Source of the DNA: Pseudomonas viridiflava
Lineage (GTDB): Bacteria; Pseudomonadota; Gammaproteobacteria; Pseudomonadales; Pseudomonadaceae
Direction of reading: 5' to 3'
NCBI RefSeq assembly: GCF_900589395.1
Contig: NZ_UUIS01000025.1
Coordinates: 1 to 64,000, forward strand
DNA length: 64,000 bases
Under the pieces are notes generated by a model. It saw only the letters and a list, made by a program, of their open reading frames with translations. It had not been told where the DNA came from and did not search any database. The position numbers were made by a program, and so were the translations under genes. Each line of letters opens with the position of its first letter. Position 1 is the first letter of the stretch. Positions 50,330 to 59,441 of this stretch are shown here, in pieces.

Positions 50330-50415
50330 GAGCGGCTTCAGCCGCGAAGAGGGCGATAAGTTCGCTACAGGTGCGGTGACTTTACTGGTCATTTCGCGAC
50401 TGAAGTCGCTCCCAC
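50326..50415. repeat. REPIN-like element overlapping the ogt stop codon
   Basis: GTAGGAGCGGCTTCAGCCGC, an AT-richer centre, then CGCGACTGAAGTCGCTCCCAC. The GTAG head (50326-50329) contains the ogt TAG stop. A second partial arm (GGCTTCAGCCGCGAAAGATC) follows at about 50449. Sequence type differs from the GCGCGCTC group elsewhere. Confidence 0.8.
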
Positions 50416-50482
50416 AGAAGCAATAGGCATCTAAGTGAACAGCATTGGCTTCAGCCGCGAAAGATCGCTCGGTATTGGCTGT

Positions 50483-51106
50483 CTAGCGACCCAGCAGAGC
50501 GTTGAACGCCTTGGCCCGGCGGGTCACTTCGGTAGCGCTGTCAGCGCCGAACAGGCCATTGACCACGGCCAGCAGGTCGGCGCCGTGTTCCACCAGCGGT
50601 GCGGCGTTGTCCAGGGTAATCCCGCCAATCACTGCAATGGGCAGGTTGATCCGTGCGCGCACCTGCCCGAGCAGCTCCAGCGGCACGGCCGGCGCATCGG
50701 GCTTGGTCATCGAGTTGAAAAACCGCCCGAACGCCACATAGCTGGCGCCGTCGGCCTTGGCCTGTTCGGCCAGTTCCAGCCGGCCGTGGCAGGTCGCCCC
50801 CATGATCGCCTTGTGGCCCAGCAAGGCCCGGGCATTGGACAGCGAGCCGTCGGTCTGGCCCAAGTGCACACCAACACCCAGGCGCGCCGCCAGTTCAGCG
50901 TCATCGTTGATGATCAGGCGCGTCTTGTAGCGCTCGCACAACTTGAGCAGTTCGCTGGCTTCGCGCAGGCGGCGCGATTCGTCATGGGTCTTGTCGCGGT
51001 ACTGCAACAGTGTGACGCCACCCTCAAGAGCAGCCTCGACGTAGGACAGGAACCGGCCTGCCAGAAGCTGGCCGTCGGTAATGGCATACAGGCCGCGTAG
51101 CTTCAT
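50483..51106 (-). CDS. thiE: Thiamine-phosphate synthase
   Basis: 207 aa TIM-barrel. It joins HMP-PP and thiazole phosphate. [21 protein letters not shown], then [23 protein letters not shown] and [14 protein letters not shown] match the family. ATG 51106 is 22 nt after the thiD stop. No TPP riboswitch is visible before thiD. Confidence 0.95.
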   Translation of the reverse strand: MKLRGLYAITDGQLLAGRFLSYVEAALEGGVTLLQYRDKTHDESRRLREASELLKLCERYKTRLIINDDAELAARLGVGVHLGQTDGSLSNARALLGHKAIMGATCHGRLELAEQAKADGASYVAFGRFFNSMTKPDAPAVPLELLGQVRARINLPIAVIGGITLDNAAPLVEHGADLLAVVNGLFGADSATEVTRRAKAFNALLGR

Positions 51107-51128
51107 TGAACAGGCCTCGGCAGGGTGA

Positions 51129-51929
51129 TCACGAACAGAAATCCAGTGGCAGGCGACGCGGTACGAACTGACCCCGGCCCAGCAGGTCGGCATCGCGCAG
51201 GGTGCGCCAGGTGTAGTCCAGCGCCGACTCGACAGCACTGACCAGTTCCTGCCCCAGCGCCAGGCGCCCGGCGAGGGCACTGGCCAGGGTGCAACCCGAG
51301 CCATGGTAGCTGCCCGGCAGGCGCTGGCAGGTAAAGGTGTGCGGCGGGCGGCCACGGATGTACAGGCGGTTATGCACGCGCTCTTCATCACCATGGCCGC
51401 CGGTGATCAGCAGGTGCTGGCAATACTCCAGCAGGCGCTCGGCGCACTCGTCGGCACTGCCTTCAGGGAGTTCAGCCAGGATGCGGGCTTCGGGCAGGTT
51501 GGGTGTGGCGATGGTCGACAGCGGCAGCAAGCGCTCGCGCATCGCAAAGCCGACTTCGTCCTTGCCCAGTCGGCCGCCACCGCCAGCGCGCAGCACCGGG
51601 TCACAGACCACCGGCAAGTGCGGGTGAGCGCTGAGCAGACCGACCACCGTGTCGACCATTTCCAGCGAACCGAGCATGCCCAGCTTGACGGCTTCTACGG
51701 TCGAGTCGTTGAGCACGGCATTGGCCTGGGCCAGTACCCATTCACGATCCAGCACGCGAAAGTCGCTGACATTGACCGTGTCTTGCACGGTCAGCGCGGT
51801 GACGGCCGCAGCGGCATGACAACCCTGGGCCAGCAGGGCTTCGATATCGGCCTGCAAACCGGCGCCACCACTGGGGTCATGACCGGACAGGCAGAGAACT
51901 ACGGGGCGGGTGCTATAGAGAGTGTTCAT
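51129..51929 (-). CDS. thiD: Hydroxymethylpyrimidine (phosphate) kinase
   Basis: 266 aa ribokinase-fold kinase. It phosphorylates HMP and [24 protein letters not shown] at the N-terminus, [15 protein letters not shown], and [17 protein letters not shown] with the catalytic Asp region replaced by the ThiD-typical GSGC anion hole. ATG 51929. It is divergent from the ladS-like gene. Confidence 0.95.
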   Translation of the reverse strand: MNTLYSTRPVVLCLSGHDPSGGAGLQADIEALLAQGCHAAAAVTALTVQDTVNVSDFRVLDREWVLAQANAVLNDSTVEAVKLGMLGSLEMVDTVVGLLSAHPHLPVVCDPVLRAGGGGRLGKDEVGFAMRERLLPLSTIATPNLPEARILAELPEGSADECAERLLEYCQHLLITGGHGDEERVHNRLYIRGRPPHTFTCQRLPGSYHGSGCTLASALAGRLALGQELVSAVESALDYTWRTLRDADLLGRGQFVPRRLPLDFCS

Positions 51930-52284
51930 GGTGCGCGAGCTTATCACTAACCCGACGCCGGTCGCTGCCGGTGCCCGAAATTTTCCGCAGCGCACCGAAG
52001 GCACGGGCCTCGGCGTCGGTTGCACTGTGCCGTGCCGCCGGCAACCGGCGTCTGATGCGCTATGTCGCGGTCTTGGCGTATGTGTCAAAGACATGTGCCT
52101 GCGGGCGATTAACAGCTATCCTTGACGGTCTGTGTAGCTGCACAAGCAAAAGGCCCGCCCGCTGCGGCCTGCAGCGCCGCCTGGCACTGGATCACAGAAC
52201 CTATTGAACCTGCTTGAAGGATCGAAAACTGCAGGGCGTCGCTTCATGGATCGATCAAGCGCGACGGACTACCTTGGGGCTTTC
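51930..52284. other. 355-nt divergent region between thiD and ladS-like genes
   Basis: No convincing gene or riboswitch. TTGACG (52122-52127) resembles a -35 but lacks a -10 at 17 nt. GTCAAAGAC (about 52085) is a short dyad. The frame of the ladS-like gene is open to 52204, but signal-peptide logic puts its start at 52285. Confidence 0.35.
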
Positions 52285-54309
52285 ATGTTGCGCTACTTGC
52301 TGACATTGCTGGTTGCCTGCCTGCCACTGTGGGGCCAGGCCGTCGAGTTCGACGAAAGCACCCGCAATCTGCCATTGGGTCAATGGACCGATGTGTTCGA
52401 AGACACCAGCGGCGCTGTTGACATCGATCAGGTCAGTGCGCCGGGCATGGCCCAGGCTTTCCGGCCATTGGGCGAAAAGACCCTCAACGCCGGCTATTCG
52501 CGCTCGGCCTTCTGGATGAAGATCAAGCTGTCCTACCAGCCGCGCGACCCGGCGCTGCATGCCGACTGGCTGCTGGAACTGGCGTATCCGCCGATAGACC
52601 ACGTCGATGTGTACCTGTTCGATGCCGGGGGGCGCCAGCGCATGAGCTGGAAAACCGGCGACATGCTGCCGTTTTCCAGTCGCCAGATTCGCCAGAACAA
52701 CTATGTCTTCGAGCTGCCGCTCAAGCCCGGCGAAAGCATGACCGCCTACGTGCGCGTCGCCAGCCGTGGCTCGGTGCAGGCCCCGCTGAACCTGTGGTCC
52801 AGCCATGCCTATCTTGAGCAACAGCCGGCACGTATCTATATCCTCGGGCTGATCTATGGTGTGCTGCTGGGCATGTTGCTCTACAACCTGTTCATTTACG
52901 TGAGCGTGCGCGACACCAGCTACCTGTACTACATTTTGTACATCGCTTCTTTCGGGTTGTATCAGGTCTCGGTCAATGGCGCGGCCATCGAGTACCTGTG
53001 GCCTGACAACCCCTGGTGGGCCAACGTGGCCACGCCGTTCCTGATCGGGCTTTCGGTGCTGTTTGCCAGCCAGTTCACGCGCAGCTTTCTGCAGACCGCC
53101 CTGTTGGGGCGCTGGCTGGACAACGTCCTGATCTGGGTGATGGGCAGTGCCGGCGTGGTCATGGCCCTGGCCCTGTTTGCCGACTACGGCCTGGCGCTGC
53201 GCATGGTCACATTGCTGGCCGTGGTGTTCACGGTGCTGGTGTTCACCACCGGTATCATCGCCTCGTTCAGGCGGGTCAGGGTGGCCCGCTATTTCCTGGT
53301 GGCCTGGTCGGCGTTTCTGTTTGGCGGCCTGATCAATGCCATGATGCTCATGGGCTACCTGCCCAACACCTTCCTGACCATGTACGCCAGTCAGATCGGC
53401 TCGGCAATCGAAGTCGCCTTGCTGTCGCTGGCCCTGGCCGACCGTATCAATCATGCCCGTGAGTTGCAGGCGCAAAACCTGCTGGAGGCGGGCAGGGACC
53501 TGGAGCGGCTCAACCAGCAACTGGCAACGAGCAACCGGCTCAAGGATGAGTTCCTGGCCACGCTGACCCATGAACTGCGCACACCCATGAATGGCATCAT
53601 CGGCTCCCTTGAGTTGATGCGCACCGTGCCCATGGACGTCGAATTACAGATGTACCAGCAGACGGCTGCCGGTTCCTCCCAGGACATGATGCACCTGATC
53701 AACGGCATGCTGACCCTGACCGAGCTGCAGGCAGGTGTGCTGTCGGCCCGGGCCGAATCCTTCGAGTTGCACAACCTGACCCGTCGCCTGCGGTCGCGCT
53801 TCATCGGCCCGGCGCAGGCCAAGGGCCTGCAGTTGCGCCTGGACATGGACCCCCGGCTGCCGCGTTGCCTGCGTGGAGACCCGGACAAGCTGTACCAGTG
53901 CATCGAATGCCTGCTCGACAACGCGATCAAGTTCACCCGCCACGGCACCATCACGCTGCGTTTGCGCAATCAGTCCCGCGAGCCGGACAACTGCCAGTTG
54001 CAGATCGATGTGATGGACACCGGCATCGGTTTCAAACGGCTTGACGACGCAGTGCTGTACCAGCGGTTTTTCCAGGTCGACAGCTCGATGACCCGTGAAT
54101 ACGGCGGTCTGGGCATTGGTCTGGCGATCTGCCGGCAATTGATCGAGCTGCAGGGCGGACGCCTCAGCCACCAGTCCGAGCCCGGGCGGGGCAGCTGTTT
54201 CAGCCTGACCCTGCCCTTGCCGACAGTGGCCACTGCCGTTTGCCTGCAAGAGGGGAAATGCACTGACACTTCGTCCGGTATGGCGCTTTTTAACCTGCGG
54301 GGTGCGTGA
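52285..54309 (+). CDS. ladS: LadS-like 7TMR-DISM sensor histidine kinase lacking the receiver domain
   Basis: 674 aa. Signal peptide 1-20. 7TMR-DISMED2 sensor (~25-165, with LLELAYPPIDHVDVYLFDA). Seven membrane helices (~180-385). A coiled linker, then HisKA with His429 (THELRTPMNGIIGSLEL). HATPase_c (~520-650) with DTGIGF and GGLGIGLAICRQLIEL. P. aeruginosa LadS, in the same thiD-adjacent place, has a C-terminal receiver; here the protein ends ~30 residues after the ATPase domain and the next gene starts 42 nt later. It feeds the Gac/Rsm biofilm switch in P. aeruginosa. Orthology is by context and architecture. Confidence 0.85.
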   Translation: MLRYLLTLLVACLPLWGQAVEFDESTRNLPLGQWTDVFEDTSGAVDIDQVSAPGMAQAFRPLGEKTLNAGYSRSAFWMKIKLSYQPRDPALHADWLLELAYPPIDHVDVYLFDAGGRQRMSWKTGDMLPFSSRQIRQNNYVFELPLKPGESMTAYVRVASRGSVQAPLNLWSSHAYLEQQPARIYILGLIYGVLLGMLLYNLFIYVSVRDTSYLYYILYIASFGLYQVSVNGAAIEYLWPDNPWWANVATPFLIGLSVLFASQFTRSFLQTALLGRWLDNVLIWVMGSAGVVMALALFADYGLALRMVTLLAVVFTVLVFTTGIIASFRRVRVARYFLVAWSAFLFGGLINAMMLMGYLPNTFLTMYASQIGSAIEVALLSLALADRINHARELQAQNLLEAGRDLERLNQQLATSNRLKDEFLATLTHELRTPMNGIIGSLELMRTVPMDVELQMYQQTAAGSSQDMMHLINGMLTLTELQAGVLSARAESFELHNLTRRLRSRFIGPAQAKGLQLRLDMDPRLPRCLRGDPDKLYQCIECLLDNAIKFTRHGTITLRLRNQSREPDNCQLQIDVMDTGIGFKRLDDAVLYQRFFQVDSSMTREYGGLGIGLAICRQLIELQGGRLSHQSEPGRGSCFSLTLPLPTVATAVCLQEGKCTDTSSGMALFNLRGA

Positions 54310-54351
54310 TTCACTGACAGGCCTTGTTTGCGACTGACCGAGGAACGCTGA

Positions 54352-56001
54352 ATGAACCTGCATTCATTGGCCCGGACCCACGACGTCACCAACCAGCCGC
54401 CACCGCTGGACGGCATCAACCTGTACCGCATCGACCTGCCGTTGCAAGCCTGGGTCCAGCGTTTTGGCGCCGCTTGGGCCGACCCGCGCATCGACACCTA
54501 TGGTGCCTTGGCCGGCGGACCGCTGATGGAGGCAGGTTTTCTGGCCAATCGTCACACGCCGGTGTTCCACAGCCATGACCGCTACGGCCACCGCATCGAC
54601 CTGATCGAATTCCATCCGGCCTGGCATCAATTGATGCGCACCGCCATCGAACATGGCATTCCATCCCTGCCGTGGCGCGAGCCACAGCCGGGTGCCCACG
54701 TGGCGCGCGCCGCCATGAGTTACCTGCACACCCAGGCTGAACCGGGCAGTGGCTGCCCGTTGACCATGACCTTTGCCAGCGTACCGGCGCTCAAGCTGGA
54801 GCCTGATCTGGCCCGTGCCTGGCTCCCCAAGGTACTGGCCACCGAGTACGACCCACGCAATGTCGGCATGGCGCACAAGGCCGGCGTCACTGTCGGCATG
54901 GCAATGACCGAGAAACAGGGCGGCACCGATGTGCGCGCCAATACCACCCATGCCCATCCGGTGGGCAACCGCGGCCCGGGGCAGGCCTATGAGCTGGTCG
55001 GGCACAAGTGGTTCTGCTCGGCACCGATGTGTGATGCCTTTCTGACCCTGGCCCAGACCGACAAGGGCCTGAGCTGTTTCCTGCTGCCACGCCATCGCCC
55101 GGACGACACGCTCAACGCTTTCCAGATCCAGCGCCTCAAGGACAAGCTGGGCAACCGTTCCAATGCCTCGTGCGAGGTCGAGTTTCGTGGTGCGCTGGCC
55201 TGGATGCTGGGCGAGGAAGGGCGCGGCGTGGCCACTATCATCGAAATGGTGGCCATGACCCGCTTCGACTGCATGATCGGTTCCAGTGCCCTCATGCGCC
55301 AGGCCCTGACCCAGGCCACCCACCATTGCGCGCACCGCCAGGTGGGCGGGCGGGTGCTGGCGCAGCAGCCACTGATGCAGAACGTGCTCGCCGACCTGGC
55401 CCTGGAAAGCGAGGCCGCCCTGGCCCTGACCTTGCGCATGGCCCATGCCCTGGACCGCGCCGACGATGACCATCAGGCGCGTTTCATTCGCCTGGTGACG
55501 GCGGTGGGCAAGTACTGGATCTGCAAGCGGGCCCCGGCGATGATCAACGAGGCCGCCGAATGCCTGGGCGGTGCCGGCTACATCGAAGACAGCATCCTGC
55601 CGCGCTTGTACCGCGAAGCGCCGGTCAACTCCATCTGGGAAGGCTCGGGCAATGTCCAGTGCCTGGACGTGCTGCGGGCCCTGGCGCGCGAGCCTGGTGT
55701 GCTCGATACCCTGATCGACGAGCTTGACGACGGCCGTGGCGATCCCGACCTGGTCGCTCATGTGCGTCGCCTCAAACAGGACCTGGGTGATCATCAGGAC
55801 CTGCCGTACCGCGCGCGGCAACTGACCGAAGGCATCGCCGTGGCCTTGCAGGCGCGACTGTTGCTCGATGCCGGCGTCAGTGCAGTCAGCGATGCCTTCA
55901 TTGCCGGTCGCCTGCGCTCGCCGGCAATGGCCTATGGCGCGCTGCCCAGGGGCGTGGACTGCGCAACATTACTGGCGCGTGCAGCGCCACAGGTGAGTTA
56001 G
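54352..56001 (+). CDS. AidB-like acyl-CoA dehydrogenase-fold protein
   Basis: 549 aa, similar to E. coli AidB (541 aa). N-terminal LARTHDVTNQPPPLDGINLY. The FAD fold has MAMTEKQGGTDVRANTT and ECLGGAGYIEDSILPRLYREAPVNSIWEGSGNV. AidB is a flavoprotein of the adaptive alkylation response that binds DNA. The extended N- and C-terminal regions set it apart from metabolic acyl-CoA dehydrogenases. It lies near the Ada/AlkA and ogt genes, consistent with that role. Confidence 0.85.
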   Translation: MNLHSLARTHDVTNQPPPLDGINLYRIDLPLQAWVQRFGAAWADPRIDTYGALAGGPLMEAGFLANRHTPVFHSHDRYGHRIDLIEFHPAWHQLMRTAIEHGIPSLPWREPQPGAHVARAAMSYLHTQAEPGSGCPLTMTFASVPALKLEPDLARAWLPKVLATEYDPRNVGMAHKAGVTVGMAMTEKQGGTDVRANTTHAHPVGNRGPGQAYELVGHKWFCSAPMCDAFLTLAQTDKGLSCFLLPRHRPDDTLNAFQIQRLKDKLGNRSNASCEVEFRGALAWMLGEEGRGVATIIEMVAMTRFDCMIGSSALMRQALTQATHHCAHRQVGGRVLAQQPLMQNVLADLALESEAALALTLRMAHALDRADDDHQARFIRLVTAVGKYWICKRAPAMINEAAECLGGAGYIEDSILPRLYREAPVNSIWEGSGNVQCLDVLRALAREPGVLDTLIDELDDGRGDPDLVAHVRRLKQDLGDHQDLPYRARQLTEGIAVALQARLLLDAGVSAVSDAFIAGRLRSPAMAYGALPRGVDCATLLARAAPQVS

Positions 56002-56035
56002 GATGCAGCACTGCATGTCAGACAGGATCCTTACC

Positions 56036-57499
56036 GTGAGCCACGCTTTTGTTGTCGTAGAAACCGCCGAACAGGCCGTCCAGCACCTGGCCGAGCTGCA
56101 TGAGCGCGCCACTGGCGCCCTGAACCAGGCCCTCAAGCGTTACCTCAAGGAGCGCATCGAGCCCGATGCCGAGCAACGTGCGCTGTTTCGCTATCCCGAA
56201 CTGCGTCTGACCTATGCCTCCAATGGCGAAGTACCGACTACCACACGTGCCTACGCCAAGGTCCAGTTGCCCGGCACCTACAGCGTGACCGTGACCCAGC
56301 CGGCGTCGTTTCGCAAATACCTGCTCGAACAGCTCGGCCCGCTGATCCGTGACTTCAATGTCACCCTGGAAGTGGGGCTGAGCGACAAGACCATTCCTTA
56401 TCCGTATGTGGTCGAGCAGGGCGATGAACTGGCTGGCACCGGCATCACCGCCGCTGCGCTGGCGCGGGTGTTCCCCAGCACTGACTTGTCCGCCACCACC
56501 GACGGCATCGCCGACGGCCTGCACGACTGGGCCAATGCCGACCCGTTGCCGCTGGCGCTGTTCGACGCTGCCCGCACCGACTTTTCGCTGCGCCGCCTGG
56601 TGCACTACACCGGCAGCGACTGGCGCCATGTGCAGCCGTGGATCCTGTTGACCAACTACCACCGTTACGTCGACCAGTTCATCATGCATGGTCTGGAAAC
56701 CCTGCGTGACGACCCGCGTTTCGTGCGCCTGGTGCTGCCGGGCAATGTGATCGTCGACAAGAGCATGGACGCCGAAGAGGCGCAGAGCGTGGTGGCCAGC
56801 GTGGTCTGGCACCGTTATCAGATGCCGGCCTATCACCTGGTGGCCGAAGACGGCCATGGCGTGACCCTGGTCAATATCGGCGTCGGCCCGTCCAATGCCA
56901 AGAACATCACCGACCACCTGGCAGTCCTGCGCCCGCACTGCTGGCTGATGATCGGCCACTGCGGCGGGTTGCGTCAGTCGCAGACCATCGGCGATTACGT
57001 GCTGGCCCATGCCTACATGCGCCGCGACGGCATCCTGGACCGCGTGCTGCCGCCGCACATCCCGATCCCGGCTTTGGCCGAGGTGCAACTGGCGTTGCAG
57101 GAAGCAGCCGCCCAGGTCACCGGCGAGCGCGGCGAAGAACTCAAGAAACGCCTGCGCACCGGCACGGTCCTGACCTACGACGACCGCAACTGGGAACTGC
57201 GCTGGGCCCAGGAACGCCCGCTGATCAACCTGTCCCGTGCCGTTGCGGTCGACATGGAAAGCGGCACCATCGCCGCGCAAGGCTACCGCTTGCGCGTACC
57301 CTACGGCACCTTGCTGTGCGTCTCTGACAAACCACTGCACAGCGAAATCAAGCTGCCGGGTTCGGCCAATGCCTTCTATAACCGCGCCGTCAGCCAGCAC
57401 CTGAAGATCGGCATCGCCGCCCTGGACCTGCTGCGCGCCGAGCTCAACTCCCTGCATTCACGCAAACTGCGCAGCTTCGACGAGCCACCGTTCCGCTGA
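56036..57499 (+). CDS. amn: AMP nucleosidase
   Basis: 487 aa (E. coli Amn 484). It splits AMP to adenine and ribose 5-phosphate. An N-terminal regulatory domain is followed by a nucleoside-phosphorylase fold: VTLVNIGVGPSNAKNITDHLA, MIGHCGGLRQSQTIGDYV and VDMESGTIAAQGYR. GTG 56036 has AGGA 8 nt upstream and begins the conserved SHAFVVVE. ATG 56003 and 56015 are alternatives. It follows the AidB-like gene by 34 nt. Confidence 0.92.
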   Translation: MSHAFVVVETAEQAVQHLAELHERATGALNQALKRYLKERIEPDAEQRALFRYPELRLTYASNGEVPTTTRAYAKVQLPGTYSVTVTQPASFRKYLLEQLGPLIRDFNVTLEVGLSDKTIPYPYVVEQGDELAGTGITAAALARVFPSTDLSATTDGIADGLHDWANADPLPLALFDAARTDFSLRRLVHYTGSDWRHVQPWILLTNYHRYVDQFIMHGLETLRDDPRFVRLVLPGNVIVDKSMDAEEAQSVVASVVWHRYQMPAYHLVAEDGHGVTLVNIGVGPSNAKNITDHLAVLRPHCWLMIGHCGGLRQSQTIGDYVLAHAYMRRDGILDRVLPPHIPIPALAEVQLALQEAAAQVTGERGEELKKRLRTGTVLTYDDRNWELRWAQERPLINLSRAVAVDMESGTIAAQGYRLRVPYGTLLCVSDKPLHSEIKLPGSANAFYNRAVSQHLKIGIAALDLLRAELNSLHSRKLRSFDEPPFR

Positions 57500-57520
57500 C
57501 AGCCCGTGCAGGCGCGCCCC

Positions 57521-57688
57521 GTAGGAGCGCGCTTGCCGGAATGCCGGACCACCGCGACCGGCTGCGTCAGCAGTCGTAAATTTTCAGCGTTTCATAGAAT
57601 TCTGTACGCGTTCACCGTCATGAATTTATGGCGTTTAATCAATTTCTGCGAGCGCTTCGCACTCGGTCGCGGGCAAGCGCGCTCCTAC
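57521..57688. repeat. REPIN element with one long arm
   Basis: 168 nt. GTAGGAGCGCGCTTGCCGG on the left carries the same ~15-nt insert (AATGCCGGACCACCG) as the outer arm of the 43935 array. The right arm CGGTCGCGGGCAAGCGCGCTCCTAC lacks it. The centre is longer and AT-rich. It separates amn and the RluE-like gene, both + strand. Confidence 0.85.
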
Positions 57689-57727
57689 ACGTCTACAATG
57701 CGGGCTCTGTTTTTTCCGGTTACCGTC

Positions 57728-58363
57728 ATGTCCCGCATTCAACGTCCCGCGCCCCGGCGTCCCGTCTCTGGCAAGGCCGCCGCCCCGCGGCGTGCCGCCA
57801 AGGCGCCGCCGGCCGAACCGAAGCTGATCCTGTTCAACAAGCCTTTCGATGTCCTGACCCAGTTCAGCGACGATCAGGGGCGCGCCACGCTCAAGGACTT
57901 CATCGACATTCCGGGCATCTACCCGGCCGGCCGCCTGGACCGCGACAGTGAAGGTCTGCTGCTGCTGACCAATGACGGCCAGTTGCAGGCCAGGATTGCC
58001 GATCCCCGGCACAAGCTGGCCAAGACTTACTGGGTGCAGGTCGAGGGCGAGGTGAGCGAGGCGCAGCTGCAGCAACTGCGCGATGGTGTGACGCTCAACG
58101 ACGGCCCGACCCTGCCCGCCCAAGCCCGTGCGCTTGAAGCGCCGACGCTGTGGCCGCGCAATCCGCCGGTGCGCTTTCGCAAAAGCATTCCGACCTGCTG
58201 GCTGGAACTGGTGATCAAAGAGGGGCGCAACCGCCAGGTCCGGCGCATGACCGCCGCTGTCGGCCTGCCCACCTTGCGCCTGGTGCGCGTGCGCATCGGA
58301 CCGTGGTCGCTCGACGGCCTGGAACAGGGGCAGTACCGGGAACTGACCCACTTCACGCTTTGA
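57728..58363 (+). CDS. RsuA-family pseudouridine synthase (RluE-like)
   Basis: 211 aa. The catalytic Asp is in [34 protein letters not shown] and [28 protein letters not shown] complete the RsuA/RluE fold. No S4 domain; a basic N-terminal tail of ~35 residues ([11 protein letters not shown]) instead. It probably modifies U2457 of 23S rRNA. ATG 57728 is the start nearest the domain; ATG 57698 is possible. Confidence 0.9.
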   Translation: MSRIQRPAPRRPVSGKAAAPRRAAKAPPAEPKLILFNKPFDVLTQFSDDQGRATLKDFIDIPGIYPAGRLDRDSEGLLLLTNDGQLQARIADPRHKLAKTYWVQVEGEVSEAQLQQLRDGVTLNDGPTLPAQARALEAPTLWPRNPPVRFRKSIPTCWLELVIKEGRNRQVRRMTAAVGLPTLRLVRVRIGPWSLDGLEQGQYRELTHFTL

Positions 58364-58410
58364 GCTACAAGCTACAAGCAGGGTAGGAACCGCATTGGCT
58401 TGCCGCTGCT

Positions 58411-58899
58411 TTACGGGCGCAGGTGGGTGAGCGGCATTTCGGTGCTGGCCAGCACCTGGTTGAGTACGAAGCTGGACTTGACGCTGGTCACTCCGTCAAT
58501 GCGGGTCAGGTGGCCCAACAGCAGCTTCTGGTAATGGTCCATGTCCGGCACCACCACCTTGAGTTGATAGTCGGCGTCCATGCCGGTCACCAGGCTGCAT
58601 TCAAGCACCTGGGGCAGGTTGCGGATGTGCTGCTCGAAATTCTCGAAGCGTTCAGGGGTGTGGCGGTCCATGCCGATCAGCACGTAGGCGGTCAGGCTCA
58701 GGCCCAGCTTCTTGCGGTCCAGCAGGGCGACCTGGCGCACGATGTAACCGTCGTCTTCAAGCTGCTTGACCCGCCGCGAGCAGGGTGAGGGTGACAGGCC
58801 GATGCGCTCTGCCAGCTCCTGATTGGAGATACGCGCATCGCGTTGCAATTCGGCCAAAATGCTCAGGTCGTATCTGTCGAGCTTGCTCACGATGTTCAC
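58411..58899 (-). CDS. Lrp/AsnC family transcriptional regulator
   Basis: 162 aa. N-terminal winged HTH (DRYDLSILAELQRDARISNQ, then LAERIGLSPSPCSRRVKQLE, res ~8-50) and a C-terminal RAM ligand domain (~70-150). It responds to an amino acid. The AT-rich upstream region (ATTGATCTC, AAAAATTG) suits Lrp binding. It may control whatever lies in the 58900-59202 stretch or the next gene. Confidence 0.92.
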   Translation of the reverse strand: MNIVSKLDRYDLSILAELQRDARISNQELAERIGLSPSPCSRRVKQLEDDGYIVRQVALLDRKKLGLSLTAYVLIGMDRHTPERFENFEQHIRNLPQVLECSLVTGMDADYQLKVVVPDMDHYQKLLLGHLTRIDGVTSVKSSFVLNQVLASTEMPLTHLRP

Positions 58900-59441
58900 C
58901 TTTCTAAGTTCTATTGCGCTGAAATATTGATCTCAAGCGAAAAATTGCGCAAGTGGGCTTTTTTTCAGCAATCTTCGCAATCCTCTGCTGCGCCTGAAAG
59001 CCTATTCTTTTCAACACCAATCACTGCCCGGACATCACGTCCATTGCAGTCGGTCGAATCAGACCAGCTGCGGCCTCCCACCCGATCGGGTGGACCAGGC
59101 CCCCGGGCTGCACCCTGTCCAGAAGACGGTGTGACGTGAGCCGGCGCCACAAGCGTCGAGCCAGGACGAAACATCCCAAAGGGGCCCCAGGGCCTCTTTT
59201 TTCATGCCTTGCAGGAATGATCAGTCAAGGGCGATGCGGGCAACTCATGCGGGAGCGGGCTCTGCCCGCGACGGCGGCGGCATAAGCGCAACAGCTGTAT
59301 TGGTTTTACGGGCCCTGTCTTCGGGCCGCCGCCCGAGCGCTTCTGCACAGCTCTGATAAAGTGCACTCAAGACGCCGCGCAGAACCCCATCGCCGTCTTG
59401 CAGTCCTAATAACGTCTCTTTCCTGTTCGGGTGAACACAGC
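58900..59441. ncRNA. Gene-free 542-nt region with a possible structured transcript
   Basis: No ORF of note. From about 59003 (TATTCT, a weak -10) to the terminator at 59180-59202 the + strand holds stems at 59030-59042 (GGAC/GTCC), 59052-59065 (GGTC/GACC) and the perfect palindrome CCACCCGATCGGGTGG at 59078-59093. A partial REP arm (GGGAGCGGGCTCTGCCCGCG) lies near 59250-59271. The rest is the upstream region of the 59442 gene. An sRNA or leader RNA is possible but unproven. Confidence 0.35.
59180..59202 (+). terminator. Intrinsic terminator with no upstream gene
   Basis: AGGGGCC and GGCCTCT form a 7-bp stem (one G-U pair) with a CCAG loop, followed directly by T6. No + strand gene ends within 800 nt upstream, so it presumably ends a small transcript. 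Confidence 0.65.

Noticed and set aside
51930..52284. TPP riboswitch before thiD
   Set aside because: The conserved THI-box cores (CTGAGA and ACCTGATCTGG-like) are absent.
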